Part shown: positions 23,226-31,827 of the stretch, piece after piece
How positions within the stretch are numbered: position 1 is the first letter of the stretch
Layout: each line of letters begins with the position of its first letter
Assembly: GCA_035315885.1 (NCBI GenBank)
Contig: DATFXM010000180.1
Span: 1-40,733, forward strand
Source: DATFXM01 sp035315885
GTDB taxonomy: Bacteria > Acidobacteriota > Blastocatellia > UBA7656
Direction: 5' to 3'
DNA: 40,733 bases
Position numbers and translations under genes: made by a program
The notes under the pieces: generated by a model
What the model saw: only the letters and a program-made list of their open reading frames with translations
What the model was told of the DNA's origin: nothing
Database searches by the model: none

Positions 23226-25636
23226 GAGTGAAAAAAACGACCGCCGACGAATCGCCGGCTTCCACTGATCCCAACACAAAAAGATTAGCGACAATGCAAA
23301 AGCGAGCGCGTGTGGTCCGGTCAACGGCGCTGTGGCGTTGTTCGCTCTTCCTTGTTTTTGCGATTGCGGCCTTCGCCATCGCCGTTGCTCCGAATTGTTT
23401 CGGGGCATCGCAGACTGGTCAGCGGATCGAGGGGAAGGTGGTCGACCAGGCGGGCGCCCCGGTTGTGGGAGCTGCCATTACTCTCAGACAGGACGCGCAG
23501 GCTTCGACTGCTACCAGCGACGACGAGGGCCGATTCAGTTTCGACGGCTCTCAACGACGAGGCTCGCTTCGTCTCACAGTGACCGCTGAAGGTTTCGGCA
23601 CCTTCGATCGGGAGCTCACTTCGTCAGACTTAACCGGTGCTCTGATGGTGACTCTCCAGCCCGCGCCATTGTCCGACGCAATAAGCACGACTGCTGCTCG
23701 GACTGAGACTCGAGTCGGCGATACGCCTGCCAGCCTGATAATTCTGCCGGCAGCCGATCTGACTACCACGCCGGCGTTGGTGTTGGACGATAAGCTGAGG
23801 CAGGTGCCTGGTTTCTCTCTGTTCCGTAGGTCAGGCAGCCGGACGGCAAACCCGACTTCTCAAGGCGTTTCACTGCGAGGCGTGGGCGCCAGCGGCGCTT
23901 CTCGCGCAGTCGTGCTCGCCGATGGTATTCCGTTGAACGATCCGTTCGGCGGGTGGATCTATTGGGGACGAGAGCCCGTCGAGAGGATCAAGCGCGTAGA
24001 AATCGTGCAGGGCGGCGAGTCCAGCCTCTACGGCAGCGATGCACTCGGAGGCGTGATAAACATAATCGAACGCAATCCGCGCGACTCAGCTATTTCGGGG
24101 AGCTTCTCCGGAGGCAACGAGTCCACATGGAACGCGAGCATGTTCGCGTCTGGTGTCTTAAAGGGATGGGCGATCAAGGTTGGTGTTGAAGCGCTGCATA
24201 CCGACGGTTACGTCCTGGTGGATGATGACCAACGCGGGACTGTGGATACGCCCGCAGGGGTAGAGTACTCGACCACGGACCTCCAGCTCGAGCGATTGCT
24301 TGGCGATCAAGGCCGGGTCTTCATCGGGGGTTCGATATTTTCGGAAGATCGCAAGAACGGAACTCCACTTCAGACGAACGACACCTACATAAGACAGCTC
24401 GACGCGGGACTGGATTGGCAACCTGCTAATTTAGGATCGTTTGTTCTTCGGGGTTATGGTGGCTCTCAGGTATTCGATCAGGATTTCTCCGCGATCGCCG
24501 CGAATCGGAACTCTGAGACGCTTACACGCAGTCAACGCGTGCCCGCCGGTCAAAGCGGTTTCACCCTGCAGTGGTCTCGGGCCGCTGGTTCCAGACAGAC
24601 TCTTGTTGCCGGGGTAGACGGCCGCGAAGTGCACGGCGCGAGCGATGAAATAATATTTGTCGCGGGCAAAGCGACCTCAGCCGTGGGAGCCGGTGGCCGG
24701 GAGCGGTTCCTCGGAGTATTCGCACAGGATCTGATTCAGATAACTCCGCGATGGCTCGTGAGTCTGGGGCTGAGGGGTGACAGGTGGCGTCATTTCGACG
24801 CGCTGAGCACAACGCGGACTTTTGCAACGGGGGCACAAACGGTCACGGTCTTCCCGGAGAGAATTAAAACAGCCTTCGACCCGCGCGCGTCGGTAATGTA
24901 CAAGGCGGCTGATAACGTATCGGTGTACGTGTCGGGGTATCGCGCATTTCGCGCGCCGACTCTGAACGAGCTTTATCGTGCGTTTCGCGTCGGCAACGTG
25001 CTGACCCTCGCGAATGACAAGCTGGAAGCCGAGAGGCTGACAGGCGGTGAGGCAGGGGTTGCGGTGGACACTCTGTCGAGGCGAGTGAACGTTCGGGGCA
25101 CTTTCTTCTGGAGCGAGTTGACGAGGCCGATAGCGAACGTGACCCTCTCGGTCACGCCGGCGCTGATAACTCGACAGCGACAGAATCTGGGTCGAACCCG
25201 GTCTCGAGGCGTAGAGGTCGAGACAAGCGCGAGGGTGTCGCCCACAGTGACGATAACCGGCGGATACCAGTTTGTGGACGCGACTGTGCTCAGATTCCCT
25301 GCGAACCCTGCGCTCGAGGGCTTGCAGATTCCGCAAGTCCCAAGGCACATATTCACCTTTCAAGCACGGTACTCAGACCCCCACATCCTAACGGTTGCGG
25401 TGCAGGGGAGGGCCTCGAGCAAGCAGTTTGATGACGATCAGAACCTGCTTCCGCTTGACGGCTACTTTTCGTTGGATGCGTATGTATCGCGGCGGCTGGT
25501 TCGAGGCATTGAAGTGTTCGGAGCATTTGAGAACTTGACCAATCAGCGGTATCAGGTGGGGCGGACTCCTGTAGTGACTCTGGGACCTCCTATTCTTGCG
25601 AGGGGTGGCGTTCGTCTGGCCTTCGGAAGGCAATGA
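23222..25636 (+). CDS. TonB-dependent outer-membrane receptor with N-terminal carboxypeptidase-regulatory domain
   Basis: The start at 23222 overlaps the previous stop and follows AAGGGG; an ATG at 23294 would leave a more standard signal peptide. The hydrophobic signal lies at about residues 36-62. Next is a carboxypeptidase-regulatory-like domain (GKVVDQAGAPVVGAAITLRQ, about 70-150). The plug domain has PGFSLFRRSGS, SLRGVGASGASRAVVLADG and VEIVQGGESSLYGSDALGGVINI. The barrel ends in ENLTNQRYQVG and a terminal aromatic-poor strand. The plug resembles BtuB/siderophore-type receptors. It imports a substrate across the outer membrane with TonB energy. The overlapping lipoprotein suggests a linked substrate, but none can be named. 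Confidence 0.88.
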   Translation: MRVKKTTADESPASTDPNTKRLATMQKRARVVRSTALWRCSLFLVFAIAAFAIAVAPNCFGASQTGQRIEGKVVDQAGAPVVGAAITLRQDAQASTATSDDEGRFSFDGSQRRGSLRLTVTAEGFGTFDRELTSSDLTGALMVTLQPAPLSDAISTTAARTETRVGDTPASLIILPAADLTTTPALVLDDKLRQVPGFSLFRRSGSRTANPTSQGVSLRGVGASGASRAVVLADGIPLNDPFGGWIYWGREPVERIKRVEIVQGGESSLYGSDALGGVINIIERNPRDSAISGSFSGGNESTWNASMFASGVLKGWAIKVGVEALHTDGYVLVDDDQRGTVDTPAGVEYSTTDLQLERLLGDQGRVFIGGSIFSEDRKNGTPLQTNDTYIRQLDAGLDWQPANLGSFVLRGYGGSQVFDQDFSAIAANRNSETLTRSQRVPAGQSGFTLQWSRAAGSRQTLVAGVDGREVHGASDEIIFVAGKATSAVGAGGRERFLGVFAQDLIQITPRWLVSLGLRGDRWRHFDALSTTRTFATGAQTVTVFPERIKTAFDPRASVMYKAADNVSVYVSGYRAFRAPTLNELYRAFRVGNVLTLANDKLEAERLTGGEAGVAVDTLSRRVNVRGTFFWSELTRPIANVTLSVTPALITRQRQNLGRTRSRGVEVETSARVSPTVTITGGYQFVDATVLRFPANPALEGLQIPQVPRHIFTFQARYSDPHILTVAVQGRASSKQFDDDQNLLPLDGYFSLDAYVSRRLVRGIEVFGAFENLTNQRYQVGRTPVVTLGPPILARGGVRLAFGRQ

Positions 25637-25639
25637 TAC

Positions 25640-25786
25640 GGTTTAGGGTTAGTAGGCAGTAGGCAGTATTTGGTACGCAGTAGGCAGTATGCAGTGAGGT
25701 CTCTTCTGCGAAACTAGAAACCAGAAGCTAGAAACCCAACCAAAAGACCAACTGCCAACTGCCTGCTGCCTACTGAACTTGAAACC
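25640..25786. repeat. Heptad inverted repeat after the TonB receptor gene
   Basis: Starting four bases after the stop, GGTTTAG is followed by a 4-bp slip and seven RGTNNNN words in unbroken phase (25651-25699): AGTAGGC three times, plus AGTATTT, GGTACGC, AGTATGC and AGTGAGG. The opposing arm (about 25752-25786) carries complementary AGTAGGC-type words. The centre has a repeated CTAGAAACC motif. Confidence 0.8.
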
Positions 25787-25849
25787 CGAAGCCTGGTAGG
25801 CGCAACAAATTCACAAGAACTTAAATCCTCTGTTTCAACGGTTAATATA

Positions 25850-25884
25850 TTGACAAGCCCCGGGTGGGCTCTTAGAATGCCCAC
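25850..25884 (+). promoter_or_regulatory. Strong sigma-70 promoter with palindrome around the -10 box
   Basis: TTGACA (25850-25855), 17 bp, TAGAAT (25873-25878): near-consensus. An inverted repeat GTGGGC (25864-25869) / GCCCAC (25879-25884) brackets the -10 box exactly and could be an operator. It would drive the M23 peptidase gene, with a leader of about 115 nt. Confidence 0.7.
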
Positions 25885-25917
25885 GCTTCCCTCAGAAATT
25901 TTAACGACAGCAGTAAC

Positions 25918-25955
25918 CTGAGCAGGAGTTATTCAGCTTACCGCTGAGTGCTCAG
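25918..25955 (+). promoter_or_regulatory. Two-stem hairpin in the M23 peptidase mRNA leader
   Basis: CTGAGCA (25918-25924) pairs with TGCTCAG (25949-25955). Inside, TCAGC (25933-25937) pairs with GCTGA (25943-25947) around a 5-nt loop. It lies between the predicted transcription start and the start codon. No known riboswitch class was recognised. Confidence 0.4.
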
Positions 25956-25999
25956 TTAAGGTTTGTCGAGCTGAAGTTTGTTGTCGAAAGGAGAGGGTT

Positions 26000-27073
26000 T
26001 TGACAATAGCTGCAGCAGGAAGAGTCCTGAATATTGTCCTGGCATCAGCATCCATTCTTTTACCACTAGCGGTTTACGCACAGCCATCATATCTACAGGA
26101 ACAGCCGGCAAAGCAGTCGACTGCCAAGAGTGAGCCGGCCAACGACCCGCTAAATGCTCAACGCGCTAGACGAGTCGTCCCCGATAGCGACGGCCAAAAA
26201 ACGAACGGGTCTTCCGCCAAGCAGCCGGAGGTAAAACCGGAAGCTAAGCCGGACGTCAAGCCGGACCTCAAGCCGGACCTCAAGCCGGACTTCAAGCCGG
26301 ACTTCAAGCCGGACTTCAAGAATGATGCGACAGGCCAATCGGCCTCCGAGCATCGCGAGCGTCTTATTGCGCCAGATGCACAGACCGCGCCGCCAGCAAT
26401 GAAGGTAACCGAGAAGCCTGCGACGGCCGCTAACTCGAACGTTACTTCGAAGGCTCCCGATAAGGCGGTTGCCGACGCCGAAGCGCTGGTTCCAGCGGCG
26501 GTAGTCCCTCCTCCTCCAAACGTCACGAAGCGGAGCGCGGGTGCTATCTCGATACCGGTTTCTTCGGTGAGTTCTTCCGCGGACTATGAGGAGCAGCCGG
26601 TAGCCGGCGTCAGCGTAGGAAGCCGATTCGGCGTAAGACGCGACCCTTTTACTCGTCGGCACAAATTTCATTCGGGAGTCGACATAAAGGCGAAGTGGGG
26701 TGATCCGGTCGGGGCGAGCTATGCGGGCACGATAAAGTTTGTGGGTTGGTATCACGGCTACGGCAACATGATCATCGTGGATCACGGCGGCGGCATCGCC
26801 ACCCACTACGCGCACCTCTCGAGCTTTGATGTAGAAGTCGGGCAACACGTGGAGCGCGGCACGATCATTGGCCGGGCGGGCAGCACTGGAAGGGCGACTT
26901 CGCCTCACCTGCATTATGAGGTTCGTGTTGAGGGCACTGCCGTGAACCCGCTTGGAAACCTCGCGCTTGACGCCGACTCTCCGTATTTCAAAGCGTCAAA
27001 GACCGCTTCGGAGCAGGCAGAACCCGTAAAGGAGCAGCCCAAACAGCCCGCGCCTGCAAAGTCACAGCCTTAG
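26000..27073 (+). CDS. M23 (LytM-type) peptidoglycan endopeptidase with P-D-x-K repeat linker
   Basis: A TTG start follows GAAAGGAG (25986-25993) at 6 bases. The 357-residue protein has a signal peptide ending near YAQ (about residue 28), a linker with eight tandem tetrapeptides of the form PDxK or PExK (codons at 26225-26320), a second Ala/Pro-rich linker, and a C-terminal M23 domain. Zinc ligands are visible: His224 and Asp228 in HSGVD, and His305 in PHLHYEV, with His303 as catalytic partner. It should cut peptide cross-links in periplasmic peptidoglycan. The basic/acidic repeat linker likely spans or binds the wall. A strong promoter and a structured leader precede it, and a nested stem-loop element follows four bases after the stop. 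Confidence 0.9.
   Translation: MTIAAAGRVLNIVLASASILLPLAVYAQPSYLQEQPAKQSTAKSEPANDPLNAQRARRVVPDSDGQKTNGSSAKQPEVKPEAKPDVKPDLKPDLKPDFKPDFKPDFKNDATGQSASEHRERLIAPDAQTAPPAMKVTEKPATAANSNVTSKAPDKAVADAEALVPAAVVPPPPNVTKRSAGAISIPVSSVSSSADYEEQPVAGVSVGSRFGVRRDPFTRRHKFHSGVDIKAKWGDPVGASYAGTIKFVGWYHGYGNMIIVDHGGGIATHYAHLSSFDVEVGQHVERGTIIGRAGSTGRATSPHLHYEVRVEGTAVNPLGNLALDADSPYFKASKTASEQAEPVKEQPKQPAPAKSQP
26225..26320 (+). repeat. 12-bp coding tandem repeat, eight units
   Basis: Eight 12-bp units encode PExK/PDxK tetrapeptides. The first units have diverged, while the last five differ only at one or two bases (two Leu then three Phe versions), a gradient expected from recent slippage at the 3' side. Confidence 0.85.
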
Positions 27074-27076
27074 GAA

Positions 27077-27244
27077 GTGCTGAGTCGTGGCAACCCCAAC
27101 GGGGTTGCGCCGTCCAGCCCAGGGTTGCCGTCTGCGGCTACCCTGGGTCGGATCGGTCAAGTTTCACGCAACCCTGGAAGGGTTGCGTCCCGCCCCGAGT
27201 TACGCGACCTTTCTGAAACCCCCGCCGGGGTTGCAACTCAGCAC
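27077..27244. repeat. Nested stem-loop element capped by heptad words
   Basis: An outer 9-bp stem (27077-27085 with 27236-27244) encloses local hairpins. CAACCCC pairs with GGGGTTG (27091-27107), CCCAGGGT with ACCCTGGG (27118-27147), and GCAACCC with GGGTTGC (27168-27186). The ends are AGTGCTG-type heptads. The first half closely matches 37817-37895. It gives spurious open frames in several phases. Confidence 0.85.
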
Positions 27245-27349
27245 TGACGTGAATCCTTCCTCCATCGCCTCTGGCGATTCTGCTAATCTATTTGAGCATC
27301 GTATGAGCCTCGTTCTTTCATCGGAGATGAAGGGAAAGGGGGAGTCTTA

Positions 27350-28243
27350 ATGAATAAGTCGGCAGTATCACCGGTATTGTTAGCAGTCATTCTGTTCTGC
27401 TCGACTGCGCAATCCGCTACGCCAGGTCTGTTTTTCTCCTCATCCCCTCATCTGCTCATCTCCTCATCTCCCAATCCGTCATCCAGAGACTCTGACTCTC
27501 GCAAGGGTGACGACCGGGCTCCTAAGACCGCTCCAAGTTCGATGCCGTTGTCCGTGGGTGAAAAGTTCGCCTACGAGGTCTCGTGGGCTGATTTTGTAGT
27601 TGCAGGAGAGCTAACCATCGAAACGCGAGAGCGCCGACCCGTCGACGGCGTCGATGCGTTTCACCTGGTCGCCTCTGCGCAGTCGGTGGGACTCGTCCGC
27701 GCGGCGGTGTTCAAAGTCGACGACGTCTACGAGAGCTTTGTTGACGCGTCAACGTTAGAGCCCTTTCGCGCGCAACAACAGATAAGGCACGGCAAGAAAC
27801 ACGATCAGCAAACAGTGAACATAGATCAGCGAGGGCGCAAGGCGACATTCGGCGACGGCCGCGCCGTGAATCTCCAATCGACGACCTACGACTTGCTCGG
27901 ACTGCTTTGCGCGATACGAACTATGGATTTCAAGTCGGCAAAGCCTCGAACATTCACCCTGATTGACGAGGACAAGCTCTATGACCTGCAGGTGGAAGTT
28001 GAAGGTCGCGAGCGCGTCACTACGCGTGCGGGAGCTTTCGATTGTGTGAGGCTAGCAACGCGAGCGATCGGCCAAACTCGCAGCGATCCTTATAAGCTGA
28101 GAATTTTTGTCTCAGACGATTCGAGGAGAATCCCGGTTCAGATCACTGCGGAGCCAAGATGGGGAGGCGTGCGGGTCGAGCTGGTTTCTGCAAACGGCGT
28201 CAAACCTGTCGAGAATCCGAAGCCGAATTCGAGGAAGGGGTAG
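27350..28243 (+). CDS. DUF3108 secreted protein
   Basis: The ATG follows GGGGGAG six bases upstream. The 297-residue product has a signal peptide (about residues 1-24), then a Ser/Pro-rich stretch encoded by an octad repeat, then a DUF3108 domain from about residue 64: SVGEKFAYEVSWADFVVAGELTI, a long run of strands, KLYDLQVEVEGRERV and FVSDDSRRIPVQI. DUF3108 proteins are small periplasmic or outer-membrane-facing beta proteins of unknown function. It sits downstream of the M23 peptidase, suggesting an envelope role, although a repeat element and 277 bases separate them. A terminator-like hairpin is found about 95 bases after the stop. Confidence 0.8.
   Translation: MNKSAVSPVLLAVILFCSTAQSATPGLFFSSSPHLLISSSPNPSSRDSDSRKGDDRAPKTAPSSMPLSVGEKFAYEVSWADFVVAGELTIETRERRPVDGVDAFHLVASAQSVGLVRAAVFKVDDVYESFVDASTLEPFRAQQQIRHGKKHDQQTVNIDQRGRKATFGDGRAVNLQSTTYDLLGLLCAIRTMDFKSAKPRTFTLIDEDKLYDLQVEVEGRERVTTRAGAFDCVRLATRAIGQTRSDPYKLRIFVSDDSRRIPVQITAEPRWGGVRVELVSANGVKPVENPKPNSRKG
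27436..27472 (+). repeat. Octad repeat inside the DUF3108 coding region
   Basis: Read on the minus strand, four 8-bp words of the form NNGATGAG follow in phase (GAGATGAG twice, CAGATGAG, GGGATGAG). They encode the Ser/Pro-rich segment just after the signal peptide. No opposing arm is present. Confidence 0.7.
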
Positions 28244-28337
28244 GTCAAGGAATCCGCTCCGGAGCGGTCGGGCGCAAGCACGACTTTGGCCAGGCTCGAG
28301 CGCTCGCCGCTCCTCGAACGGTGCGCGTGTTAGACCG

Positions 28338-28364
28338 AAACGACTCTCATCGTTTTTGGTTTTT
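28338..28364 (+). terminator. Terminator-like hairpin after the DUF3108 gene
   Basis: AAACGA (28338-28343) and TCGTTT (28350-28355) form a 6-bp stem around a 6-nt loop, followed by TTGG and a 5-T run. The stem is short and AT-rich, so efficiency is doubtful. The remainder of the 388-bp gap to 28632 holds a separate hairpin (AATTCGC 28460-28466 with GCGAATT 28485-28491) and no gene I can support. Confidence 0.45.
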
Positions 28365-28631
28365 AGAGCTGCAGCCTTACTGCAAGCTCGGGTAGCGATA
28401 GTTCAACTCGCATTCCATCGCCTCACCAACTAATAAGCACTGTGTCGACAAGGGTTGGTAATTCGCATCCGCACGTGGGGTGCAGCGAATTCACGTCAGG
28501 TGTCCAATCTTTTTTCCGTCAGACCTTTCGGTGACATCAACAATCGGAGAATCGTGCCCTCTTCTTTCGTATTCAAGTTTGTGGGCCGGACCTCCTCTGC
28601 TAAGGTGAAAGTCGAGACTGGGAGCTGAAGA

Positions 28632-28895
28632 ATGACTTCTTTGATCATCCTGTTGATAATCGCGGGCGTGTGTGGCTCGATCGGTAGAGCCTTGGGAGGA
28701 GGATCGCGCGGCGGCTGTCTCGTATCAATCGCGCTCGGGTTTATTGGAGCCATAGTCGGTATGTGGCTGGCCAGAGCGCTCGATCTCCCAAAGGTTTTCG
28801 TTGGAACCTCAACTGATTTCCCCATAGTCTGGTCGATCATCGGATCCGCGTTGTTTGTAGCGGTCCTGCGATTCATTTCGGGCCGAAATGCGTGA
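28632..28895 (+). CDS. GlsB/YeaQ/YmgE-family small membrane protein
   Basis: This 87-residue protein has three hydrophobic helices rich in Gly, with GRALGGGSRGG after the first and GFIGAIVGMWLA in the second, the signature of the transglycosylase-associated / GlsB-YeaQ family (PF04226). Members are small inner-membrane proteins often linked to stress or envelope conditions; the biochemical role is unknown. A GGAG precedes the ATG by about 7 bases. It is followed ten bases after its stop by a large GC-rich octad inverted repeat. It stands alone between the DUF3108 gene and the permease cluster. Confidence 0.85.
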   Translation: MTSLIILLIIAGVCGSIGRALGGGSRGGCLVSIALGFIGAIVGMWLARALDLPKVFVGTSTDFPIVWSIIGSALFVAVLRFISGRNA

Positions 28896-28904
28896 TGATG
28901 AGAA

Positions 28905-29098
28905 AATAATGTGAAGGGGCGACGCGGAGACGCGGGGACAGGGTGACGTGGAGACGCGCGCCGTACTCTAATAACATTCGCCGCGCCGTGACCTTGCGAT
29001 CTTGAATACATCAGGCGTGCATCCCCGTTGTCCCCGCATCTCCGCGTCACCGCGTCTCCCATTCGCCCCCTTCGCCCGTTCGCATCATCCCCTCACCA
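28905..29098. repeat. Octad inverted repeat after the GlsB-like gene
   Basis: The left arm contains five perfect 8-bp words of form GGNGACNN in phase (28918-28957). The right arm, read on the minus strand, contains GGAGACGC, GGTGACGC, GGAGATGC and GGGGACAA in phase and also 7-bp GGGCGAA-type steps. The spacer is about 60 bp. The following 246 bp to the permease start show nothing I can name. Confidence 0.82.
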
Positions 29099-29344
29099 AT
29101 TTAACCCTGTTCGAATGTGGAACCGCACTTGTCGCAATCGGACACCAAGATCTTAAGCGCCGCCCACCCACGATCAGACACCTGCTAATCAAACTGAGAC
29201 ATTGGAAAACTTAAACGGCAGCGTTGCCTCTCGAAAGCTGCTGGCACGCGGCTGGCAGAGAACCTCCGCACTCTATTCAAACTTGAGGTTTGCGGTCGAC
29301 TCGGCTCGCACGATTCCTGTAGTTATCCACCACTGGGGGCAACA

Positions 29345-31765
29345 ATGGACAAGTTCATCCAGGACCTTCGATATGCCGCGCGGTCTATTATCAAGAACCC
29401 GAGTTTCGCGGTAGTAGCTATCGCCGCACTCGCAATCGGGATCGGCGCAAACACCGCCATCTTTTCTGTAATCAATTCTGTACTGCTAAAGCCGCTCCCG
29501 TACAACGACCCGCAAAAGCTGGTGATGATATGGCAGGACCATCGAGCCCGCGGAGGACCCGAACAGGAATGGCCCACCCCGAGCAACTTCAAAGACTGGC
29601 GTGACCAAAGCCGCGCCTTTGACCACGTGGTCGCGATGGTTGGCTGGGGACCAACCCTCACCGGAGATTCCGATCCTCAAGACTTAATCGCCGCGGGAGT
29701 TTCTTACGACACGTTTGCAACGCTGGGAGTGCAACCAGTTCTCGGCCGCGATTTCCGCGAAGAAGAAGACAAAGCCGGAGCTGAACGCGTGGTCATCCTG
29801 AGCAATCGATTGTGGAAGCGCAACTTTGGGTCCGACACCGGCGTAATCGGCAGATCAATCGCTTTAAGCGGGGAGAGTTTCACGGTCATAGGCGTGATGC
29901 CCGAGAGCTTCCGATTTCCCATCAAGCCTGAGCCGGAACTCTTTCGGACGGTCATCCCAGTCATACCGGCTGGCTGCCAGCGGGATTGCTCTGTCCTGCG
30001 AGTCATTGGACGTATCAAATCCGACGCAACGCTCGAAAGCGCGCGAGCGGATATGAGCGTTCTTGCGGCGAGCCTTGCGCAACTCTATCCAGACGCGAAC
30101 ACCGGTGTGGGCTCGACTATTGTGCCCCTCAAGGAACAGATTGTCGGAAATCAAAAGCCGATGTTCTTCGCACTGCTTGGCGCAGTAGGCCTCGTGCTGC
30201 TGATCGCCTGCGCGAACGTCGCGAACCTTCAACTGGCGCGCGCCTCGTCGCGCGAACGAGAGATGGCCATCCGTGCGGCTCTTGGCGCAGGTCGATCGCG
30301 GATTGTCAGACAACTGATGACCGAATCGGTGCTCCTTGCAGCCACCGGAGGAGCGCTTGGGCTGATGCTGGCGTATTGGCTGGTAGACGGCTTAGTAGCG
30401 TTGAGCCCGCCGGGGATCCCCCGACTCGAGGAGATCCGGATAGACAGTCGAGTGCTGCTGTTCACTTTTTCAACTGCCGTACTCACCGGGTTGTTATTTG
30501 GGTTGGCCCCCGCACTGCGCGGATCAAGAACAGATCTCGGAAACACGTTGCGTGAGGGAAAGGGTTCGAGCGGCGTTTATCGAGGACACAAGCTGCGCGC
30601 GGGGCTCGTTGTAGCCGAAGTTTCTCTTGCGCTGGTGGTGATGACTGCCGCGGGGTTGCTGGTCAACAGCTTCGTCAGGCTGCTGAGCGTCGATCCGGGG
30701 TTCAAGTCCGCGCATATTCTAACGGCGTCGATTGTGATGCCAAGGGCCCGCTACCCTAAAGATGAGCAGGCGCGGCAGTTCCACGAACGGCTGCTGGATA
30801 GATTGAAAGCACTGCCGGACGTTGAATCGGCGGGAGCGATTTTGAATCTTCCGCTGAACGGCAACAACACCGATACGAACTTTGTCATCGAGGGCAGGCC
30901 CAGGCCCGCACCTGGACAGCGCCTGGCGGCGTGGTATTCGTCGGTTACAACCGGCTACTTCGACTGCATGGGAATAAAGCTGATTCGGGGCCGCGGGTTC
31001 ACCGATCAGGACAAGCCAGATGGGCCGCAGGTGGTTGTGGTGAGCGAATCGTTTGCCAGGCGTTTCTTTGGCGATGAGGATGGGGTCGGCAAGCGCATCG
31101 GCACTGGTCGCGACGATAAGCCTACGTGGCGCGAGATTGTAGGCGTGGTTGGAGACGTGAAGCACTTTGCGCTCGAGCTCGATATGCGGCCAAACATGTA
31201 TTTTCCGCATAGTCAGATATCCTCGCGCAGAATGTCGATCGTTCTTCGAGTCAAAGGTGACCCGCGCAAGTTAACGAACCTGGTACGTGCGGAGCTCAAC
31301 GGGATCGACAATCAACTGGCGCTATCGAGCGTCCAGACGATGGATGAGATTGTTTCTTCTTCGGTAGCAACGCAGCGGTTTACGCTTTTGTTGTTCGCGC
31401 TGTTTGCGGTGATAGCGCTCCTGCTGGTGATCATTGGGATATACGGCGTGATTTCGTATGCGGTGTCGCAGCGGACTCACGAGCTGGGGATTCGAATGGC
31501 ACTTGGAGCGGATCGAAGCTCGGTGCTGCGGCTCGTGTTGGGACAAGGCATGGCGCTATCTGGTGCGGGAGTGGGATTGGGGCTTGCGGTCTCGATTGCG
31601 TTGACAAGGTTGATGCGCTCGCTGTTGTTCCAGGTAAGCCCTACGGACGTGCTGACGTTCAGCGTGATCTCGTTGTTTCTTATCACCGCGGCTCTTGTGG
31701 CGTGTCTGATTCCGGCACGGCGCGCGACGCGAGTCGACCCGATGGTTGCTTTGAGATGCGAATGA
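29345..31765 (+). CDS. ADOP-family duplicated MacB/FtsX permease (first of four)
   Basis: This 806-residue protein belongs to the acidobacterial duplicated orphan permeases (TIGR03434). It starts with QDLRYAARSIIKNPSF, a helix ending GANTAIFSVINSVLLKPLP, and a MacB-type periplasmic domain (about 50-265). Three helices carry the FtsX signature (ACANVANLQLARASSREREMAIR). A second helix-periplasmic-three-helix unit then ends QRTHELGIRMALGA and VDPMVALRCE. Eight membrane helices are expected. FtsX-type permeases normally need a cognate ATPase, and none is adjacent, which is typical of ADOP genes. The role in the envelope is unknown; export or mechanotransmission is assumed. GGGG lies 5 bases before the ATG. 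A perfect hairpin separates it from the next ADOP gene. Confidence 0.9.
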   Translation: MDKFIQDLRYAARSIIKNPSFAVVAIAALAIGIGANTAIFSVINSVLLKPLPYNDPQKLVMIWQDHRARGGPEQEWPTPSNFKDWRDQSRAFDHVVAMVGWGPTLTGDSDPQDLIAAGVSYDTFATLGVQPVLGRDFREEEDKAGAERVVILSNRLWKRNFGSDTGVIGRSIALSGESFTVIGVMPESFRFPIKPEPELFRTVIPVIPAGCQRDCSVLRVIGRIKSDATLESARADMSVLAASLAQLYPDANTGVGSTIVPLKEQIVGNQKPMFFALLGAVGLVLLIACANVANLQLARASSREREMAIRAALGAGRSRIVRQLMTESVLLAATGGALGLMLAYWLVDGLVALSPPGIPRLEEIRIDSRVLLFTFSTAVLTGLLFGLAPALRGSRTDLGNTLREGKGSSGVYRGHKLRAGLVVAEVSLALVVMTAAGLLVNSFVRLLSVDPGFKSAHILTASIVMPRARYPKDEQARQFHERLLDRLKALPDVESAGAILNLPLNGNNTDTNFVIEGRPRPAPGQRLAAWYSSVTTGYFDCMGIKLIRGRGFTDQDKPDGPQVVVVSESFARRFFGDEDGVGKRIGTGRDDKPTWREIVGVVGDVKHFALELDMRPNMYFPHSQISSRRMSIVLRVKGDPRKLTNLVRAELNGIDNQLALSSVQTMDEIVSSSVATQRFTLLLFALFAVIALLLVIIGIYGVISYAVSQRTHELGIRMALGADRSSVLRLVLGQGMALSGAGVGLGLAVSIALTRLMRSLLFQVSPTDVLTFSVISLFLITAALVACLIPARRATRVDPMVALRCE

Positions 31766-31771
31766 GGAGAA

Positions 31772-31803
31772 GTGCTGAGTGCTGAGCACTCAGCACTCAG
31801 CAC
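31772..31803. repeat. Perfect heptad hairpin between ADOP genes; possible terminator
   Basis: A 14-bp perfect stem made of GTGCTGA twice (31772-31785) and its complement (31790-31803) surrounds a 4-nt loop, six bases after a stop codon and 24 before the next start. No T-run follows, so rho-independent termination is doubtful; mRNA stabilisation or partial termination is possible. Confidence 0.85.
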
Positions 31804-31827
31804 TGAACCCCATCCCCGAGGTGTTGA

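Noticed and set aside
25651..25786. CRISPR-like array of short repeats
   Set aside because: The repeat unit is 7 bp with no spacers between units, and no cas genes are nearby.
25885..25999. A cyclic di-AMP or other known riboswitch before the M23 peptidase
   Set aside because: The leader is short and, apart from one two-stem hairpin, shows none of the conserved segments I know for those classes.
27087..27350. An 87-codon open frame downstream of the M23 gene
   Set aside because: It lies almost wholly in the nested stem-loop element and its peptide recurs wherever the element occurs; no Shine-Dalgarno at its start.
28460..28491. A small RNA gene around the AATTCGC hairpin
   Set aside because: Only a single 7-bp stem with no promoter or terminator around it; recorded as a structure in the gap only.
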